Shown one piece after another: positions 25,725 through 34,439 of a DNA stretch of 64,000 nt; position 1 is the first letter of the stretch, and each line of letters opens with the position of its first letter. The DNA is from Ruegeria pomeroyi (GTDB lineage Bacteria; Pseudomonadota; Alphaproteobacteria; Rhodobacterales; Rhodobacteraceae), in NCBI RefSeq assembly GCF_021405525.1, contig NZ_JAGQAG010000001.1:3162001-3226000 (forward strand), given 5' to 3'. A program made the translations under genes and the position numbers. The notes beneath the pieces are model-generated. The model was not told the DNA's origin. It did no database searches and saw nothing but the letters and a program-made list of their open reading frames with translations.

Positions 25725-26189
25725 GTGATCGCTTTCTCCGGCACCGTCTGGAGAATTCTGTTCGCCGATCAGGCCGGGGCGCCCACCGCCCCGGCCCGTG
25801 CGCCCGAAGGGCGGTTTCATCATTCCGGCCAAAAAGCGCTTTATGCCTCGCTGACGCCCGAGGGCGCAGGCGTGGCGATCCGGCGCTATGTGGGGCCGCA
25901 GAACCCACCCCGTGTGATCGTGCCGCTTTTGGTGACTGATGCCCGGCTGGCCGATCTGCGCGGCCGCCCCGAGGTTTCGGTGGTCTGGCAGGATATCCGC
26001 GCCACCGGTGCCCCCGCGCCCAGTTGGGCCTATTCCGACGCGGCCCGGGCCGAAGGGGCGCAGGGCCTGCTCTATTCCTCGCGCTCGCGTCCCGAACTGA
26101 GCCATATCGTCGTGTTCGACCCGGGCCCGGTCAGAGCAGAAGGCGCGCCGCCCCAGCCCTGGCCCGGCCCAGAACTCACCACCAGCTGA
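25725..26189 (+). CDS. RES domain protein (NAD+ phosphorylase toxin-like)
   Basis: 154 aa from the GTG at 25725, chosen because AGGAG lies 7 nt upstream within the trxB end. RES-type landmarks are SGTVWRILFAD (Arg), GRFHHSGQKALYASLTPEGA (aromatic and Glu region) and GLLYSSRSRPELSHIVVF (Ser). RES toxins such as MbcT and Res degrade NAD+ and usually sit beside an Xre/DUF2384 antitoxin. None is present: the neighbours are trxB and an adenylate cyclase. It may be a housekeeping NAD-directed enzyme, or its antitoxin is encoded elsewhere. Confidence 0.75.
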   Translation: MIAFSGTVWRILFADQAGAPTAPARAPEGRFHHSGQKALYASLTPEGAGVAIRRYVGPQNPPRVIVPLLVTDARLADLRGRPEVSVVWQDIRATGAPAPSWAYSDAARAEGAQGLLYSSRSRPELSHIVVFDPGPVRAEGAPPQPWPGPELTTS

Positions 26190-26248
26190 CTTGACCGCCC
26201 GGCCCCGGCCCCACACAGTCAGGTTTGGGACCACAAGAGACGGGCGGC

Positions 26249-27940
26249 ATGGGCACAAGCGCACTCTGGCGGGGCAGTTTGGCGACACGTCTCAGGATCG
26301 CAACCGGGCTGATCCTGTTCGCTTATGCCTTCTTTCACTTCGTCAATATCGGGTTGGGCCTGATCAGCCCCGTCTGGATGGCCGCGTTTCAGGATGCCCG
26401 CCAGGTCGTCACCCGCAGTCTGCCGGGTTCGGTTCTGCTCTATGGCGCATTGCTGATCCATGCCGGGCTGGCACTGACGGGGCTGGCGCGGCGGCGGTCC
26501 TTGCGCATGCGGCCGGCCGAGGCGATCCAGCTTGGGCTGGGCCTGCTGATCCCGCTGCAACTGATCGCACATCTGGTCCACACGCGGTATGCCCACGAGG
26601 TTCACGGCGTCAATGACGAGATGAGCTATCTCATCATCCTGATGTGGCCCAATATCTCGATCTGGCAGCAAAGCGGGCTGTTGCTGGTGGTCTGGATTCA
26701 CGGCTGTATCGGCCTGCATTTCTGGTTGCGGCTGACCAGCTGGTGGCGCGCCTGGGTGCCCTGGATGATCGGGCTGGCGGTTCTGGTGCCCGCCTTCGCG
26801 CTGGCCGGGCTGCTGACCGAGGGGCGGCGCATGTTCGCGATCTTCACCGACGATGCGCAGCGGCCCGGTTACATGGAGGCGTTCAACTGGCCCGATACAG
26901 AGACCTTTGTCGCGCTTTTTGCGGTCAAGGATTGGGGGCTGGCCCTGTTCTGGGGGTTGCTGGCGCTGGCGGCGGCAATCCATCTTGGGCGCAAGCTGAT
27001 GCGTCGGCGCAACGCGGTCCGCATCCGCTATGTGGACGGGCCCGAGATCGTGTCCGAGCGGGGCCTGACCCTGCTTCAGATGTCGCGCAGCCACGGGGTG
27101 CCCCACACCGCGCTTTGCGGCGGCAAGGGGCGCTGCACCACCTGCCGGGTGGTGATCGAGGAGGGCGCCGATCTGCTGCACCCGCCCTCGGAGGTCGAGC
27201 TGCGCTCGTTGCGGGCTGTCGGGGCGCCGCCCAATACCCGGCTCGCCTGCCAGATACGGCCCACCGATCCGGCCACCGTCTTTCGCGTGTTCCGCCCCGA
27301 AGGCGGCCGGAGCCGCGCCCATGCCAGCCAGGGGCAGGAACGGCAACTGGCGGTGCTGTTTCTCGACATGCGCGGATTTACCGCCCGCACCACCGGACAG
27401 TTGCCCTATGACGTGGTGTTCCTGCTCAACCGCTTCTTCGATGCGATCGTCCCCTCGGTCGTTGGCGCGGGCGGTACGGTGGACAAGTATCTGGGCGATG
27501 GCTTCCTAGCGGTGTTCGAGGCCCGCGACGCCCAGACCTCGGCCCGTGCCGGGATCGAGGCCGCGCGCAGCATCGGCGCCGCACTTCAGGTGTTCAACCG
27601 GACCCTTGCCGCAGAAGATACACCGCCCGTGCGGATCGGCATGGGGCTGCATCTGGGCAATCTTGTGCTGGGCGAGATCGGCGCCGCGGGCCATGCCCCC
27701 CGCACCATCATCGGCGACACCGTCAACGCCGCCAGCCGGCTGGAGGCCGAGACCAAGCTTCTGGGGGTCGAACTTCTGATTTCCAAGGCGGTTCTGCAGG
27801 CGGCGGGCATTGATATGACGACGCTTACACTCAGCAATTTCTCGCTGCGCGGAGTTCCGCAACCGGTCGCGGCCTTGCCCGTTGCATCAGCGACAGAGCT
27901 TTCGCTCGGCTTTCCAATAAGCGAACCAGGTTTTGGATAG
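26249..27940 (+). CDS. Membrane class III adenylate cyclase with 2Fe-2S ferredoxin domain
   Basis: 563-aa fusion. Residues ~10-255 hold about six membrane helices with spaced histidines (FFHFVNIGLG, HAGLALTG, QLIAHLVHTRYAHEVHG, WIHGCIGLHFWL), resembling the di-heme cytochrome b anchors of succinate dehydrogenase/fumarate reductase. Residues ~265-345 are a ferredoxin domain with Cys290, Cys296, Cys299 and Cys334 (C-x5-C-x2-C...C). Residues ~365-535 are the cyclase: metal Asp373 (LDMRGF) and Asp417 (YLGDGF), adenine-selecting Lys413, and transition-state NAASR. All catalytic residues are present, so it should make cAMP under redox control. A six-helix heme anchor is known in Sinorhizobium CyaC; electron flow to the ferredoxin is inference. 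The ATG at 26249 has only a weak ribosome site. Confidence 0.9.
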   Translation: MGTSALWRGSLATRLRIATGLILFAYAFFHFVNIGLGLISPVWMAAFQDARQVVTRSLPGSVLLYGALLIHAGLALTGLARRRSLRMRPAEAIQLGLGLLIPLQLIAHLVHTRYAHEVHGVNDEMSYLIILMWPNISIWQQSGLLLVVWIHGCIGLHFWLRLTSWWRAWVPWMIGLAVLVPAFALAGLLTEGRRMFAIFTDDAQRPGYMEAFNWPDTETFVALFAVKDWGLALFWGLLALAAAIHLGRKLMRRRNAVRIRYVDGPEIVSERGLTLLQMSRSHGVPHTALCGGKGRCTTCRVVIEEGADLLHPPSEVELRSLRAVGAPPNTRLACQIRPTDPATVFRVFRPEGGRSRAHASQGQERQLAVLFLDMRGFTARTTGQLPYDVVFLLNRFFDAIVPSVVGAGGTVDKYLGDGFLAVFEARDAQTSARAGIEAARSIGAALQVFNRTLAAEDTPPVRIGMGLHLGNLVLGEIGAAGHAPRTIIGDTVNAASRLEAETKLLGVELLISKAVLQAAGIDMTTLTLSNFSLRGVPQPVAALPVASATELSLGFPISEPGFG

Positions 27941-28003
27941 CCGAGGATGTTAGCCGTGAAGTCGGAAAACATTCGCTCATTGGTGGAAAAACCGACAAAA
28001 ACC

Positions 28004-28021
28004 TTTCGCTTTGTGGCGAAA
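28004..28021. terminator. Hairpin between cyclase and sat/cysC
   Basis: TTTCGC-TTTGTG-GCGAAA (28004-28009 with 28016-28021) lies 64 bp after the cyclase stop and 115 bp before sat/cysC. It could be a weak terminator or part of the sat/cysC control region. There is no U-tract. Confidence 0.3.
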
Positions 28022-28135
28022 TGGCACAATTCGTCCTTTGTTGTACCTCGGTCCTAGACATTCTGAGGCGCACGGGTCTATTGCACCGCCAATACCGACC
28101 GTGAAACCGTCACAGAACAGATCAAGAGTATTGAA

Positions 28136-29845
28136 ATGACCATGCTGAGCAACCTCGCTCCGATCCCAGAACTCTATGTCTCCTACGACTCGGCGCAGAA
28201 ACTGAAGATGGAGGCGGCCGAGCTGCAAAGTCACGATCTGTCTCCGCGTCAGATCTGTGACCTGGAACTCTTGATGAATGGCGGCTTCTCGCCCCTCAAG
28301 GGTTTTCTGAGCGAAGCCGATTACGACAGCGTCGTCGAGAACATGCGGCTCGCCGACGGTACGCTCTGGCCGATGCCGATCACGCTGGACGTTAAAGAGG
28401 ATTTCGCCGACGGGATCGAGCTGGGTCAGGACATCGCGCTACGCGATCAGGAGGGCGTTATTCTCGCCACCATGACAGTGACCGACAAATGGGTGCCGAA
28501 CAAGGCGCACGAGGCCGAAAAGGTGTTCGGTGCCGACGATCAAGCCCATCCGGCGGTCAACTATCTGCACAACGTGGCAGGCAAGGTCTATCTGGGTGGA
28601 CCTGTGACCGGCATCCAGCAGCCCGTGCATTACGATTTCCGCGCCCGCCGCGATACGCCGAACGAACTGCGCGCCTATTTCCGAAAGGTTGGCTGGCGCC
28701 GCGTCGTTGCTTTCCAGACCCGCAACCCGTTGCACCGCGCGCATCAGGAACTGACGTTCCGCGCCGCGCGCGAGGCACAGGCCAACCTGCTGATCCATCC
28801 CGTTGTCGGCATGACAAAACCGGGCGATGTCGATCACTTTACGCGCGTGCGCTGCTACGAGGCTGTGCTGGACAAGTATCCCGCCGCGACCACCACCATG
28901 AGCCTGCTGAACCTGGCCATGCGCATGGCTGGCCCGCGTGAGGCAGTCTGGCACGGTCTGATCCGCAAGAATCACGGCTGCACCCATTTCATCGTCGGAC
29001 GCGACCATGCCGGCCCCGGCAAGAACAGCCAGGGCGAGGACTTCTACGGCCCCTATGACGCGCAGGAGCTGTTCAAGAAGCATCAGGATGAGATCGGCCT
29101 GGAAATGGTGGACTTCAAGCACATGGTTTATGTGCAGGAAAAAGCGCAATATTACCCCGTCACCGAGGTCCCGGAGGGCGACACCGTTCTGGATATCTCG
29201 GGCACCGAACTGCGCCGCCGCCTGCGCGAAGGGCTGGAGATCCCCGAATGGTTCTCGTTCCCCGAAGTGGTCAAGGAACTGCGCCGCACCTCGCCGCCGC
29301 GCTCGAAACAGGGCTTTACCGTGTTCTTCACCGGCTTCTCGGGCTCGGGCAAATCGACCATCGCCAACGCGCTGATGGTCAAGCTGATGGAGATGGGCGG
29401 CCGCCCGGTCACCCTGCTGGACGGCGATATCGTGCGCAAGAATCTCAGTTCCGAACTGGGCTTCTCGAAAGAGCACCGTGACCTCAACATCCGCCGTATC
29501 GGCTATGTTGCCAGCGAGATCACCAAGAATGGCGGTATCGCCATCTGTGCCCCGATCGCGCCCTATGCCACCACCCGCCGGGCGGTGCGCGAGGACATCG
29601 AACAGTTCGGCGCCTTTGTCGAAGTGCATGTCGCCACCTCGATCGAGGAATGCGAGCGCCGTGACCGCAAGGGCCTGTACAAGCTGGCCCGCGAGGGCAA
29701 GATCAAGGAGTTCACCGGCATCTCGGACCCCTATGACGTGCCCGAGAGCCCTGAACTGCGCGTCGAGACCGAGAATGTCGAGGTCGACAATTGCGCCCAC
29801 CAGGTGCTGCTGAAGCTGGAAAACATGGGGCTGATTGCCGGCTGA
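28136..29845 (+). CDS. sat/cysC: Bifunctional sulfate adenylyltransferase / APS kinase
   Basis: 569-aa fusion that activates sulfate to APS and then PAPS. Residues ~1-385 are a Sat-type ATP sulfurylase with the HxxH motif in FQTRNPLHRAHQELTF and the GRDHAGPGKNSQGE loop. Residues ~390-569 are APS kinase with a P-loop near residue 400 (TGFSGSGKSTIANAL) and LDGDIVRKNLSSELGFSKEH. This is the single-chain Sat (not CysDN) arrangement with active-looking kinase, as in several roseobacters. M1 and M3 are both possible starts; the ribosome site is weak. It is monocistronic and ends in a strong terminator. Confidence 0.97.
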   Translation: MTMLSNLAPIPELYVSYDSAQKLKMEAAELQSHDLSPRQICDLELLMNGGFSPLKGFLSEADYDSVVENMRLADGTLWPMPITLDVKEDFADGIELGQDIALRDQEGVILATMTVTDKWVPNKAHEAEKVFGADDQAHPAVNYLHNVAGKVYLGGPVTGIQQPVHYDFRARRDTPNELRAYFRKVGWRRVVAFQTRNPLHRAHQELTFRAAREAQANLLIHPVVGMTKPGDVDHFTRVRCYEAVLDKYPAATTTMSLLNLAMRMAGPREAVWHGLIRKNHGCTHFIVGRDHAGPGKNSQGEDFYGPYDAQELFKKHQDEIGLEMVDFKHMVYVQEKAQYYPVTEVPEGDTVLDISGTELRRRLREGLEIPEWFSFPEVVKELRRTSPPRSKQGFTVFFTGFSGSGKSTIANALMVKLMEMGGRPVTLLDGDIVRKNLSSELGFSKEHRDLNIRRIGYVASEITKNGGIAICAPIAPYATTRRAVREDIEQFGAFVEVHVATSIEECERRDRKGLYKLAREGKIKEFTGISDPYDVPESPELRVETENVEVDNCAHQVLLKLENMGLIAG

Positions 29846-29868
29846 TCGGCACCAGAGCCAAACGCAAG

Positions 29869-29898
29869 AAGGCCCGGGAGCGATCCCGGGCCTTTTTC
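29869..29898. terminator. Rho-independent terminator of sat/cysC
   Basis: AAGGCCCGGGA-GCGA-TCCCGGGCCTT is a perfect 11-bp stem at 29869-29894, followed by TTT and preceded on the other strand by an A/T-flanked stem. It is well placed to stop sat/cysC and, in reverse, the convergent glycosyltransferase gene. Confidence 0.93.
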
Positions 29899-29906
29899 AT
29901 GGCTGC

Positions 29907-30767
29907 CTAAAGCTCGTCCAGGATCGTCTGCGCCGCCCGCGCCTCATGCGCGGCATAGGGGGCAAGCTGGTCCTTGAGCGCGCGCAGGGCGGGCAGCCGG
30001 ATGGCGTAGTCTTCGGCGCTCATCGCCGAGACCGCGCGGCGAATATCCTCTTCGCCCTGACACAGGATCATCGCGCGGGTATCGACGAAATCAGCGATAT
30101 TCGGGCAGCCCCAATAGATCGGCACCGTCTCACAGAGCACCGCATCCAGCAGTTTCTCCGAGAAATAGTTCCGCTCCTGCACATTCTCGATCACCACGGA
30201 ATAGCGATAGGGCGCCAGCCCGTCGGCCTTGCTGTCAAACGGCTGATACCCTCGGCCCAGAACCGCCACGTCCTGGCCGCTGGCGCGCACCCAATCCACC
30301 ACCGCATGGCGCAGCTTGTGGCCGGTGCTGTCCCGCTTGGCCGAGGCAATGAGCGAGCATTGCGCCACCTTTTCGGGTGTCAGGCCGCGCCACTCGGGCA
30401 CCCATGTCGATCCAAAGAGCAAGAGCCGCGCATTGGGAAGGCGGTCCACCGCCTCTTGGTTAAAGGTCAGGACCCGGTGAAAGCGCCGCCAGGTGACGCG
30501 CAAGAGCGCGTAATGCTTGGCATGGATCACCGCCGGCTCCGCCATGATCAGCGAGATGCGCGCGCGCGTCCCCCGGTTCAGCCGGAAATGGGTTCCGGTG
30601 CGGGGATAGACCAGCAGGTGATCCCCCTGCCCAAGATCGCCCACGGTTTTCCCTGCCAAGCGTTCGGGGCATCCCAGCGGCCAGTTCAACCGGTCGAGCG
30701 GTGTCCCGGACAGGGACGGCCCAAGTTTCATGCCATAGGGCAGAACGGCAATGGCGGGATCGGACAT
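29907..30767 (-). CDS. GT10 (fucosyltransferase)-like glycosyltransferase
   Basis: 286-aa protein. The C-terminal half has the GT10 alpha-1,3/4-fucosyltransferase donor-site signature: YRYSVVIENVQERNYFSEKL, LDAVLCETVPIYWGCPNI and ADFVDTRAMI. N-terminal acceptor-domain sequence includes HLLVYPRTGTHFRL and RRFHRVLTFNQEAVDRLP. It has no membrane segment and is probably peripheral at the cytoplasmic face, modifying surface polysaccharide. The sugar donor cannot be read from sequence. It starts 4 bp after a PhzF-family gene, so the two form an operon. Confidence 0.8.
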   Translation of the reverse strand: MSDPAIAVLPYGMKLGPSLSGTPLDRLNWPLGCPERLAGKTVGDLGQGDHLLVYPRTGTHFRLNRGTRARISLIMAEPAVIHAKHYALLRVTWRRFHRVLTFNQEAVDRLPNARLLLFGSTWVPEWRGLTPEKVAQCSLIASAKRDSTGHKLRHAVVDWVRASGQDVAVLGRGYQPFDSKADGLAPYRYSVVIENVQERNYFSEKLLDAVLCETVPIYWGCPNIADFVDTRAMILCQGEEDIRRAVSAMSAEDYAIRLPALRALKDQLAPYAAHEARAAQTILDEL

Positions 30768-30771
30768 GCGC

Positions 30772-31650
30772 TTATCCCGGCAGCCGGACCTGGCCGCGCA
30801 TCAGGACATAGCCCTGCCCGGCGACCTTGATCCCCGTCATCGCCTCGGGTGGTCCCAGACGCGTGACGCGCGCCTGACCGGGGCGGCCCATGCCATGCCC
30901 CTGCTCTGCGATGAACGCGTCTTTTGCCATCAATCCGTGATGCCACAGATAGGCGGCCATGGCGCCCGTCGCCGATCCGGTGAACGGATCCTCGGGCGGG
31001 CTGGGCGGCGCCAGCAGCAGCCGGGCAAAGGTATCGCCCGCCCCGGTCGCGCCCTCGAGCGTGACCAGAAACGGCTCCAGCATATCCGACCCGTCATAGC
31101 CAAGCCCCGCCGCCATCCGGGTCAGCGCCGCCACATCCAGCCGCGCGGCCTCGAGCGCGGCGCGGTCGCGCAGTACGGTGATGCAAAACGGCAGCCCGGT
31201 CGACACCATCTGCGGCGGCGACACGATGGCCTCGGGTGGCAGGCCGATGACCCGCGCCACCTGCTCGGCGGGCACCAGCGCGCCGAATTGGGGCGCCACC
31301 TGGGTCATCTCGATCTCGTCCCCCGAGATGCGGATCGGCACCAGCCCGGCGCCGGTTTCCAGCACCAGATCAGTCTTGTCGATGAAGCCGCGCGCGGCAA
31401 GCGCGGCGACGGTTGCGATGGTGGGATGGCCGGCAAAGGGGATCTCGCGGCTGGCGAGGAAATAGCGCACCTTCAGATCGGCCACATCCGACGGGCCGGT
31501 AAAGGTGCATTCGACCAGCGAGGTTTCCCGCACAAAGCTCATGCAGGACTCGGCTGGCAGACCTGCGCCACCATGCACCACGGCGCAGCCATTGCCGCCA
31601 AAGGGTCGGTCGGTGAACGCGTCCACCCAGTCAAAATCGTACCAGTTCAT
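30772..31650 (-). CDS. PhzF family isomerase/epimerase
   Basis: 292-aa protein; the start MNWYDFDWVDAFTDRPFGGN at 31650 follows GAAAGGG. It has the duplicated diaminopimelate-epimerase-like fold of PhzF. NGCAVV and RETSLVECTF mark the first half (catalytic Glu in SLVECTF), with REIPFAGHPTIATVAAL, the signature FAGHPT, and the second-half EDPFTGSATGAMAAYLW. No phenazine genes are present, so it is one of the many PhzF proteins of unknown substrate. Its operon partner is the GT10-like gene. Confidence 0.92.
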   Translation of the reverse strand: MNWYDFDWVDAFTDRPFGGNGCAVVHGGAGLPAESCMSFVRETSLVECTFTGPSDVADLKVRYFLASREIPFAGHPTIATVAALAARGFIDKTDLVLETGAGLVPIRISGDEIEMTQVAPQFGALVPAEQVARVIGLPPEAIVSPPQMVSTGLPFCITVLRDRAALEAARLDVAALTRMAAGLGYDGSDMLEPFLVTLEGATGAGDTFARLLLAPPSPPEDPFTGSATGAMAAYLWHHGLMAKDAFIAEQGHGMGRPGQARVTRLGPPEAMTGIKVAGQGYVLMRGQVRLPG

Positions 31651-31745
31651 CCGCGACCCTTTCGCCATCTGCCCGCAGAACCGCATGTTTCGGCGGTTCC
31701 GCCGCAAATGTCACGCGGGAAATCCGGCCCCGTCGCGGGCGCGGA

Positions 31746-31970
31746 TCAATGCACCGCGACGGGCGACAGATCGTTCTGGCGTGCCAGCACGAAGGCCATC
31801 CGCCGGTCGGCCACCAGCGCCAGCTGCTCTCCGGCGGCATTATGCACCGCGTAAAGGTGATCACGCCCGCCCGCCTGTTGGCGGACCTCGTCGGGCAGAT
31901 CAGCAACATCGACCGTCTTGACATAGACGATCCGGTCGCCGTCATCCTTGAAATCGAACGGAGTATGCAT
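31746..31970 (-). CDS. DUF1150 family protein
   Basis: 74-aa protein (MHTPFDFKDDGDRIVYVKTV...) with the family core VADLPDEVRQQAGGRDHLYA followed by VHNAAGEQLALVADRRMAF. DUF1150 proteins are small alphaproteobacterial proteins commonly encoded right after small heat-shock genes. Here it starts 3 bp after the Hsp20 stop, so it should be induced together with it. Function unknown; a role in proteostasis is inferred from this pairing. Confidence 0.88.
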   Translation of the reverse strand: MHTPFDFKDDGDRIVYVKTVDVADLPDEVRQQAGGRDHLYAVHNAAGEQLALVADRRMAFVLARQNDLSPVAVH

Positions 31971-31973
31971 CGC

Positions 31974-32387
31974 TTACCCTTTCCTGATATTGATCGTCTG
32001 AACCACCGATTGCGGCACCGCGCGGCTGAGATCGACATGCAACAGACCGTTTTCCATCACGGCCTCGCCCACCTCGACCCCTTCGGCCAGCACGAACATG
32101 CGCTGGAACTGGCGCGCGGCGATGCCCCGGTGCAGGAACACCCGCCCCTCGCTGTCGTCGCTCTGACGGCCACGGATCACCAATTGGCGATCCTCGACCG
32201 TGATCGACAGATCCGCCTCGGCGAAACCGGCCACCGCAAGGGTGATCCGATACGAGGTGTCGGAGGTCTGCTCGATATTGTAGGGAGGATAGCCCTCGTT
32301 CCCGGATTTGGCCGAACGTTCCAGCAGCCGTTCCAGCTGCTCGAAGCCCAGCATATGGGGGTAAGAGCCCAGAGTAAGTTTCGACAC
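31974..32387 (-). CDS. Small heat-shock protein, Hsp20/IbpA type
   Basis: 137-aa ATP-independent holdase. The GTG at 32387 (VSKLTLGSYPHMLGFEQLER) follows AAGGACGAGAG; the longer frame is upstream noise. The alpha-crystallin domain spans ~35-125: YNIEQTSDTSYRITLAVAGF, AEADLSITVEDRQLVIRGRQ, FLHRGIAARQFQRMFVLAEG, and ENGLLHVDLSR, which is class A (IbpA-like). It has a sigma-32-like promoter upstream and a DUF1150 partner downstream. Confidence 0.95.
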   Translation of the reverse strand: MSKLTLGSYPHMLGFEQLERLLERSAKSGNEGYPPYNIEQTSDTSYRITLAVAGFAEADLSITVEDRQLVIRGRQSDDSEGRVFLHRGIAARQFQRMFVLAEGVEVGEAVMENGLLHVDLSRAVPQSVVQTINIRKG

Positions 32388-32457
32388 GTTTCTCTCGTCC
32401 TTGTGGTCAAAGCGACGTTCACGCGCGGCCCCGAAACCGGCAACCGCTTGACACAGA

Positions 32458-32486
32458 ATATGGGAAGAAATCGGACACACCACAAG
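32458..32486 (-). promoter_or_regulatory. Candidate sigma-32 (RpoH) promoter of hsp20
   Basis: On the minus strand, CTTGTG (32486-32481) and CCCATAT (32464-32458) are 16 bp apart, close to the heat-shock consensus CTTGAA/CCCATNT. It lies about 70 bp before the hsp20 GTG. Confidence 0.6.
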
Positions 32487-32555
32487 GTCTGGCCGAAATC
32501 AGAGTAAAAGCGTATTCTTTGCAGCACCTTGTAAACAGACCTGCGAGTCGCCCGA

Positions 32556-32780
32556 ATGAACGCACCCAGTGATATGTCGATGAAAACGGATGAGGTTCTG
32601 CGGGTCGAACTGGAAGTGTTCCGCCGCCAGCACCGCGACCTGGACGAGGCCATCGCCGCGCTGGAGGAAAAGGGCACCGCCGATCAGTTGACGGTGAAAC
32701 GGCTGAAGAAGCAGAAACTGCGCCTCAAGGACATCATCGCGATGATCGAGGACCGCCTGACCCCCGATATCATCGCCTGA
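32556..32780 (+). CDS. DUF465 (YdcH) family protein
   Basis: 74-aa, almost wholly helical protein: EVLRVELEVFRRQHRDLDEA, IAALEEKGTADQLTVKRLKK and QKLRLKDIIAMIEDRLTPD. The KKxKLxLKDxI pattern is the DUF465 signature. Members are small coiled-coil proteins of unknown function common in proteobacteria. The second Met (MSMKTDEVLRV) is an alternative start, since neither has a strong ribosome site. It precedes purE by 89 bp, which contain a separate purE promoter. Confidence 0.88.
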   Translation: MNAPSDMSMKTDEVLRVELEVFRRQHRDLDEAIAALEEKGTADQLTVKRLKKQKLRLKDIIAMIEDRLTPDIIA

Positions 32781-32812
32781 TCCGGCCTGTCCCGGCACGC
32801 CGCCATACCGCA

Positions 32813-32840
32813 TTGCCAGTTGGCCGGTTTTGGCTATAGT
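32813..32840 (+). promoter_or_regulatory. Candidate promoter of purEK
   Basis: TTGCCA at 32813-32818 and TATAGT at 32835-32840 are 16 bp apart, 30 bp before the purE start. Both hexamers are close to sigma-70 consensus. Confidence 0.55.
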
Positions 32841-32869
32841 GCGCGCTCTTTCCACAGAGGGCGGGGCAC

Positions 32870-33358
32870 ATGGCAGGGGTCAAGGTAGGGATCATCATGG
32901 GCAGCCAGTCGGACTGGCCGACCATGAAGGGTGCAGCGGAAATTCTGGATGAACTGAGCGTGGCCTACGAGGCGCGGATCGTCTCGGCACATCGCACCCC
33001 GGACCGGCTGTGGGACTATGGCCGTGCCGCCGTGGGGCGCGGTTTGCAGGTCATCATCGCCGGTGCCGGCGGGGCCGCGCATCTGCCGGGCATGATGGCG
33101 TCCAAGACGCGGGTGCCGGTCATTGGCGTGCCGGTGCAGACCCGCGCCCTGTCGGGGGTCGATTCGCTTTATTCCATCGTGCAGATGCCCAAGGGCTATC
33201 CGGTTGCCACCATGGCGATCGGGGCGGCGGGGGCCGCCAATGCGGGTCTTATGGCCGCCGGTATCCTTGCCTTGCAGGACGCGGGCCTGGCCGAGCGGCT
33301 GGACGCCTGGCGCACGGCGCTGTCGGCCTCGATCCCCGAGGAGCCGGTCGATGAATGA
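32870..33358 (+). CDS. purE: N5-carboxyaminoimidazole ribonucleotide mutase
   Basis: 162-aa class I PurE that converts N5-CAIR to CAIR in purine synthesis. [36 protein letters not shown], and [20 protein letters not shown] carry the substrate-binding residues including the catalytic His of SAHRT-type loop. Further motifs are [20 protein letters not shown] and [24 protein letters not shown] site precedes the ATG. It overlaps purK by 8 bp. Confidence 0.97.
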   Translation: MAGVKVGIIMGSQSDWPTMKGAAEILDELSVAYEARIVSAHRTPDRLWDYGRAAVGRGLQVIIAGAGGAAHLPGMMASKTRVPVIGVPVQTRALSGVDSLYSIVQMPKGYPVATMAIGAAGAANAGLMAAGILALQDAGLAERLDAWRTALSASIPEEPVDE

Positions 33359-34424
33359 GGCGCTGAAACCGGGGGCCCGGATCGGTATCCTGGGCGGTGG
33401 CCAGCTGGGCCGGATGCTGTCGGTTGCCGCCGCGCGGCTGGGTTTTGTCACCCATATCTATGAACCTGGTGCCAACCCGCCTGCCGGTCAGGTGGCCGAT
33501 CGGGTGACCACCGCAGGCTATGACGACGCCGCGGCCCTGGCGGCATTTGCCGCCTCGGTAGATGTGATCACCTATGAGTTCGAGAACATCCCGACCGAGG
33601 CGCTTGATATCCTCGAGGCGCACCGCCCGATCCGCCCCGGTCGCGAGGCGCTGCGGGTCAGCCAGGACCGGCTGACCGAGAAGAGCTTTCTGCGCGATCT
33701 GGGCCTGATGACGGCGCCCTTTGCCGATGTCACCGATCTTGCGAGCCTGGAGGCCGCGATTGGTGAGATCGGCACACCCGCGATCCTCAAGACCCGGCGC
33801 TTTGGCTATGACGGCAAGGGGCAGGCACGGCTGAAATCGCCGGGGGATGCCGCGGCGGCGCTGGCCGATATGGCAGGCGCGCCCGCGATCCTCGAAGGGT
33901 TCGTGCAGTTCACTCACGAGGTCTCGGTCATCGCCGCGCGTGGACTGGATGGGCAGGTCGCCTGTTTCGATCCCGGTGAGAACGTGCATCGCGACGGTAT
34001 CCTGCACACCACCACCGTGCCTGCGCGGCTGAGCGCGGCGCAGCGCACCGACGCGGTGCTGCTGGCGGCGCGGATCCTGAACGCGCTCGACTATGTGGGC
34101 GTGATGGGGGTCGAGCTGTTCGTGACGCCGGCCGGGCTGATCGTGAACGAGATCGCACCCCGGGTGCATAACTCGGGCCACTGGACGCAGAACGGCTGCG
34201 CCGTGGACCAGTTCGAGCAGCATATCCGAGCGGTGGCGGGCTGGCCGCTGGGCGACGGGCAGCGGCACGCGGATGTTGTCATGGAGAACCTGATCGGCGC
34301 CGATATGGATCGGGTACCCGAGCTGGCCACCGAACGCGATCTGGCGCTGCATCTCTATGGCAAGGCCGAGGCCAAGCCCGGTCGCAAGATGGGACATGTC
34401 AACCGGATACGGCGAGGCGGTTGA
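33351..34424 (+). CDS. purK: N5-carboxyaminoimidazole ribonucleotide synthase
   Basis: 357-aa ATP-grasp enzyme that carboxylates AIR with bicarbonate. [20 protein letters not shown] opens the pre-ATP-grasp domain; [34 protein letters not shown], and [18 protein letters not shown] are PurK hallmarks. The ATG at 33351 lies within the purE end and is coupled to it. A repeat-type 3' region follows the stop. Confidence 0.97.
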   Translation: MNEALKPGARIGILGGGQLGRMLSVAAARLGFVTHIYEPGANPPAGQVADRVTTAGYDDAAALAAFAASVDVITYEFENIPTEALDILEAHRPIRPGREALRVSQDRLTEKSFLRDLGLMTAPFADVTDLASLEAAIGEIGTPAILKTRRFGYDGKGQARLKSPGDAAAALADMAGAPAILEGFVQFTHEVSVIAARGLDGQVACFDPGENVHRDGILHTTTVPARLSAAQRTDAVLLAARILNALDYVGVMGVELFVTPAGLIVNEIAPRVHNSGHWTQNGCAVDQFEQHIRAVAGWPLGDGQRHADVVMENLIGADMDRVPELATERDLALHLYGKAEAKPGRKMGHVNRIRRGG

Positions 34425-34439
34425 GGCAGGCGGCGAAAT

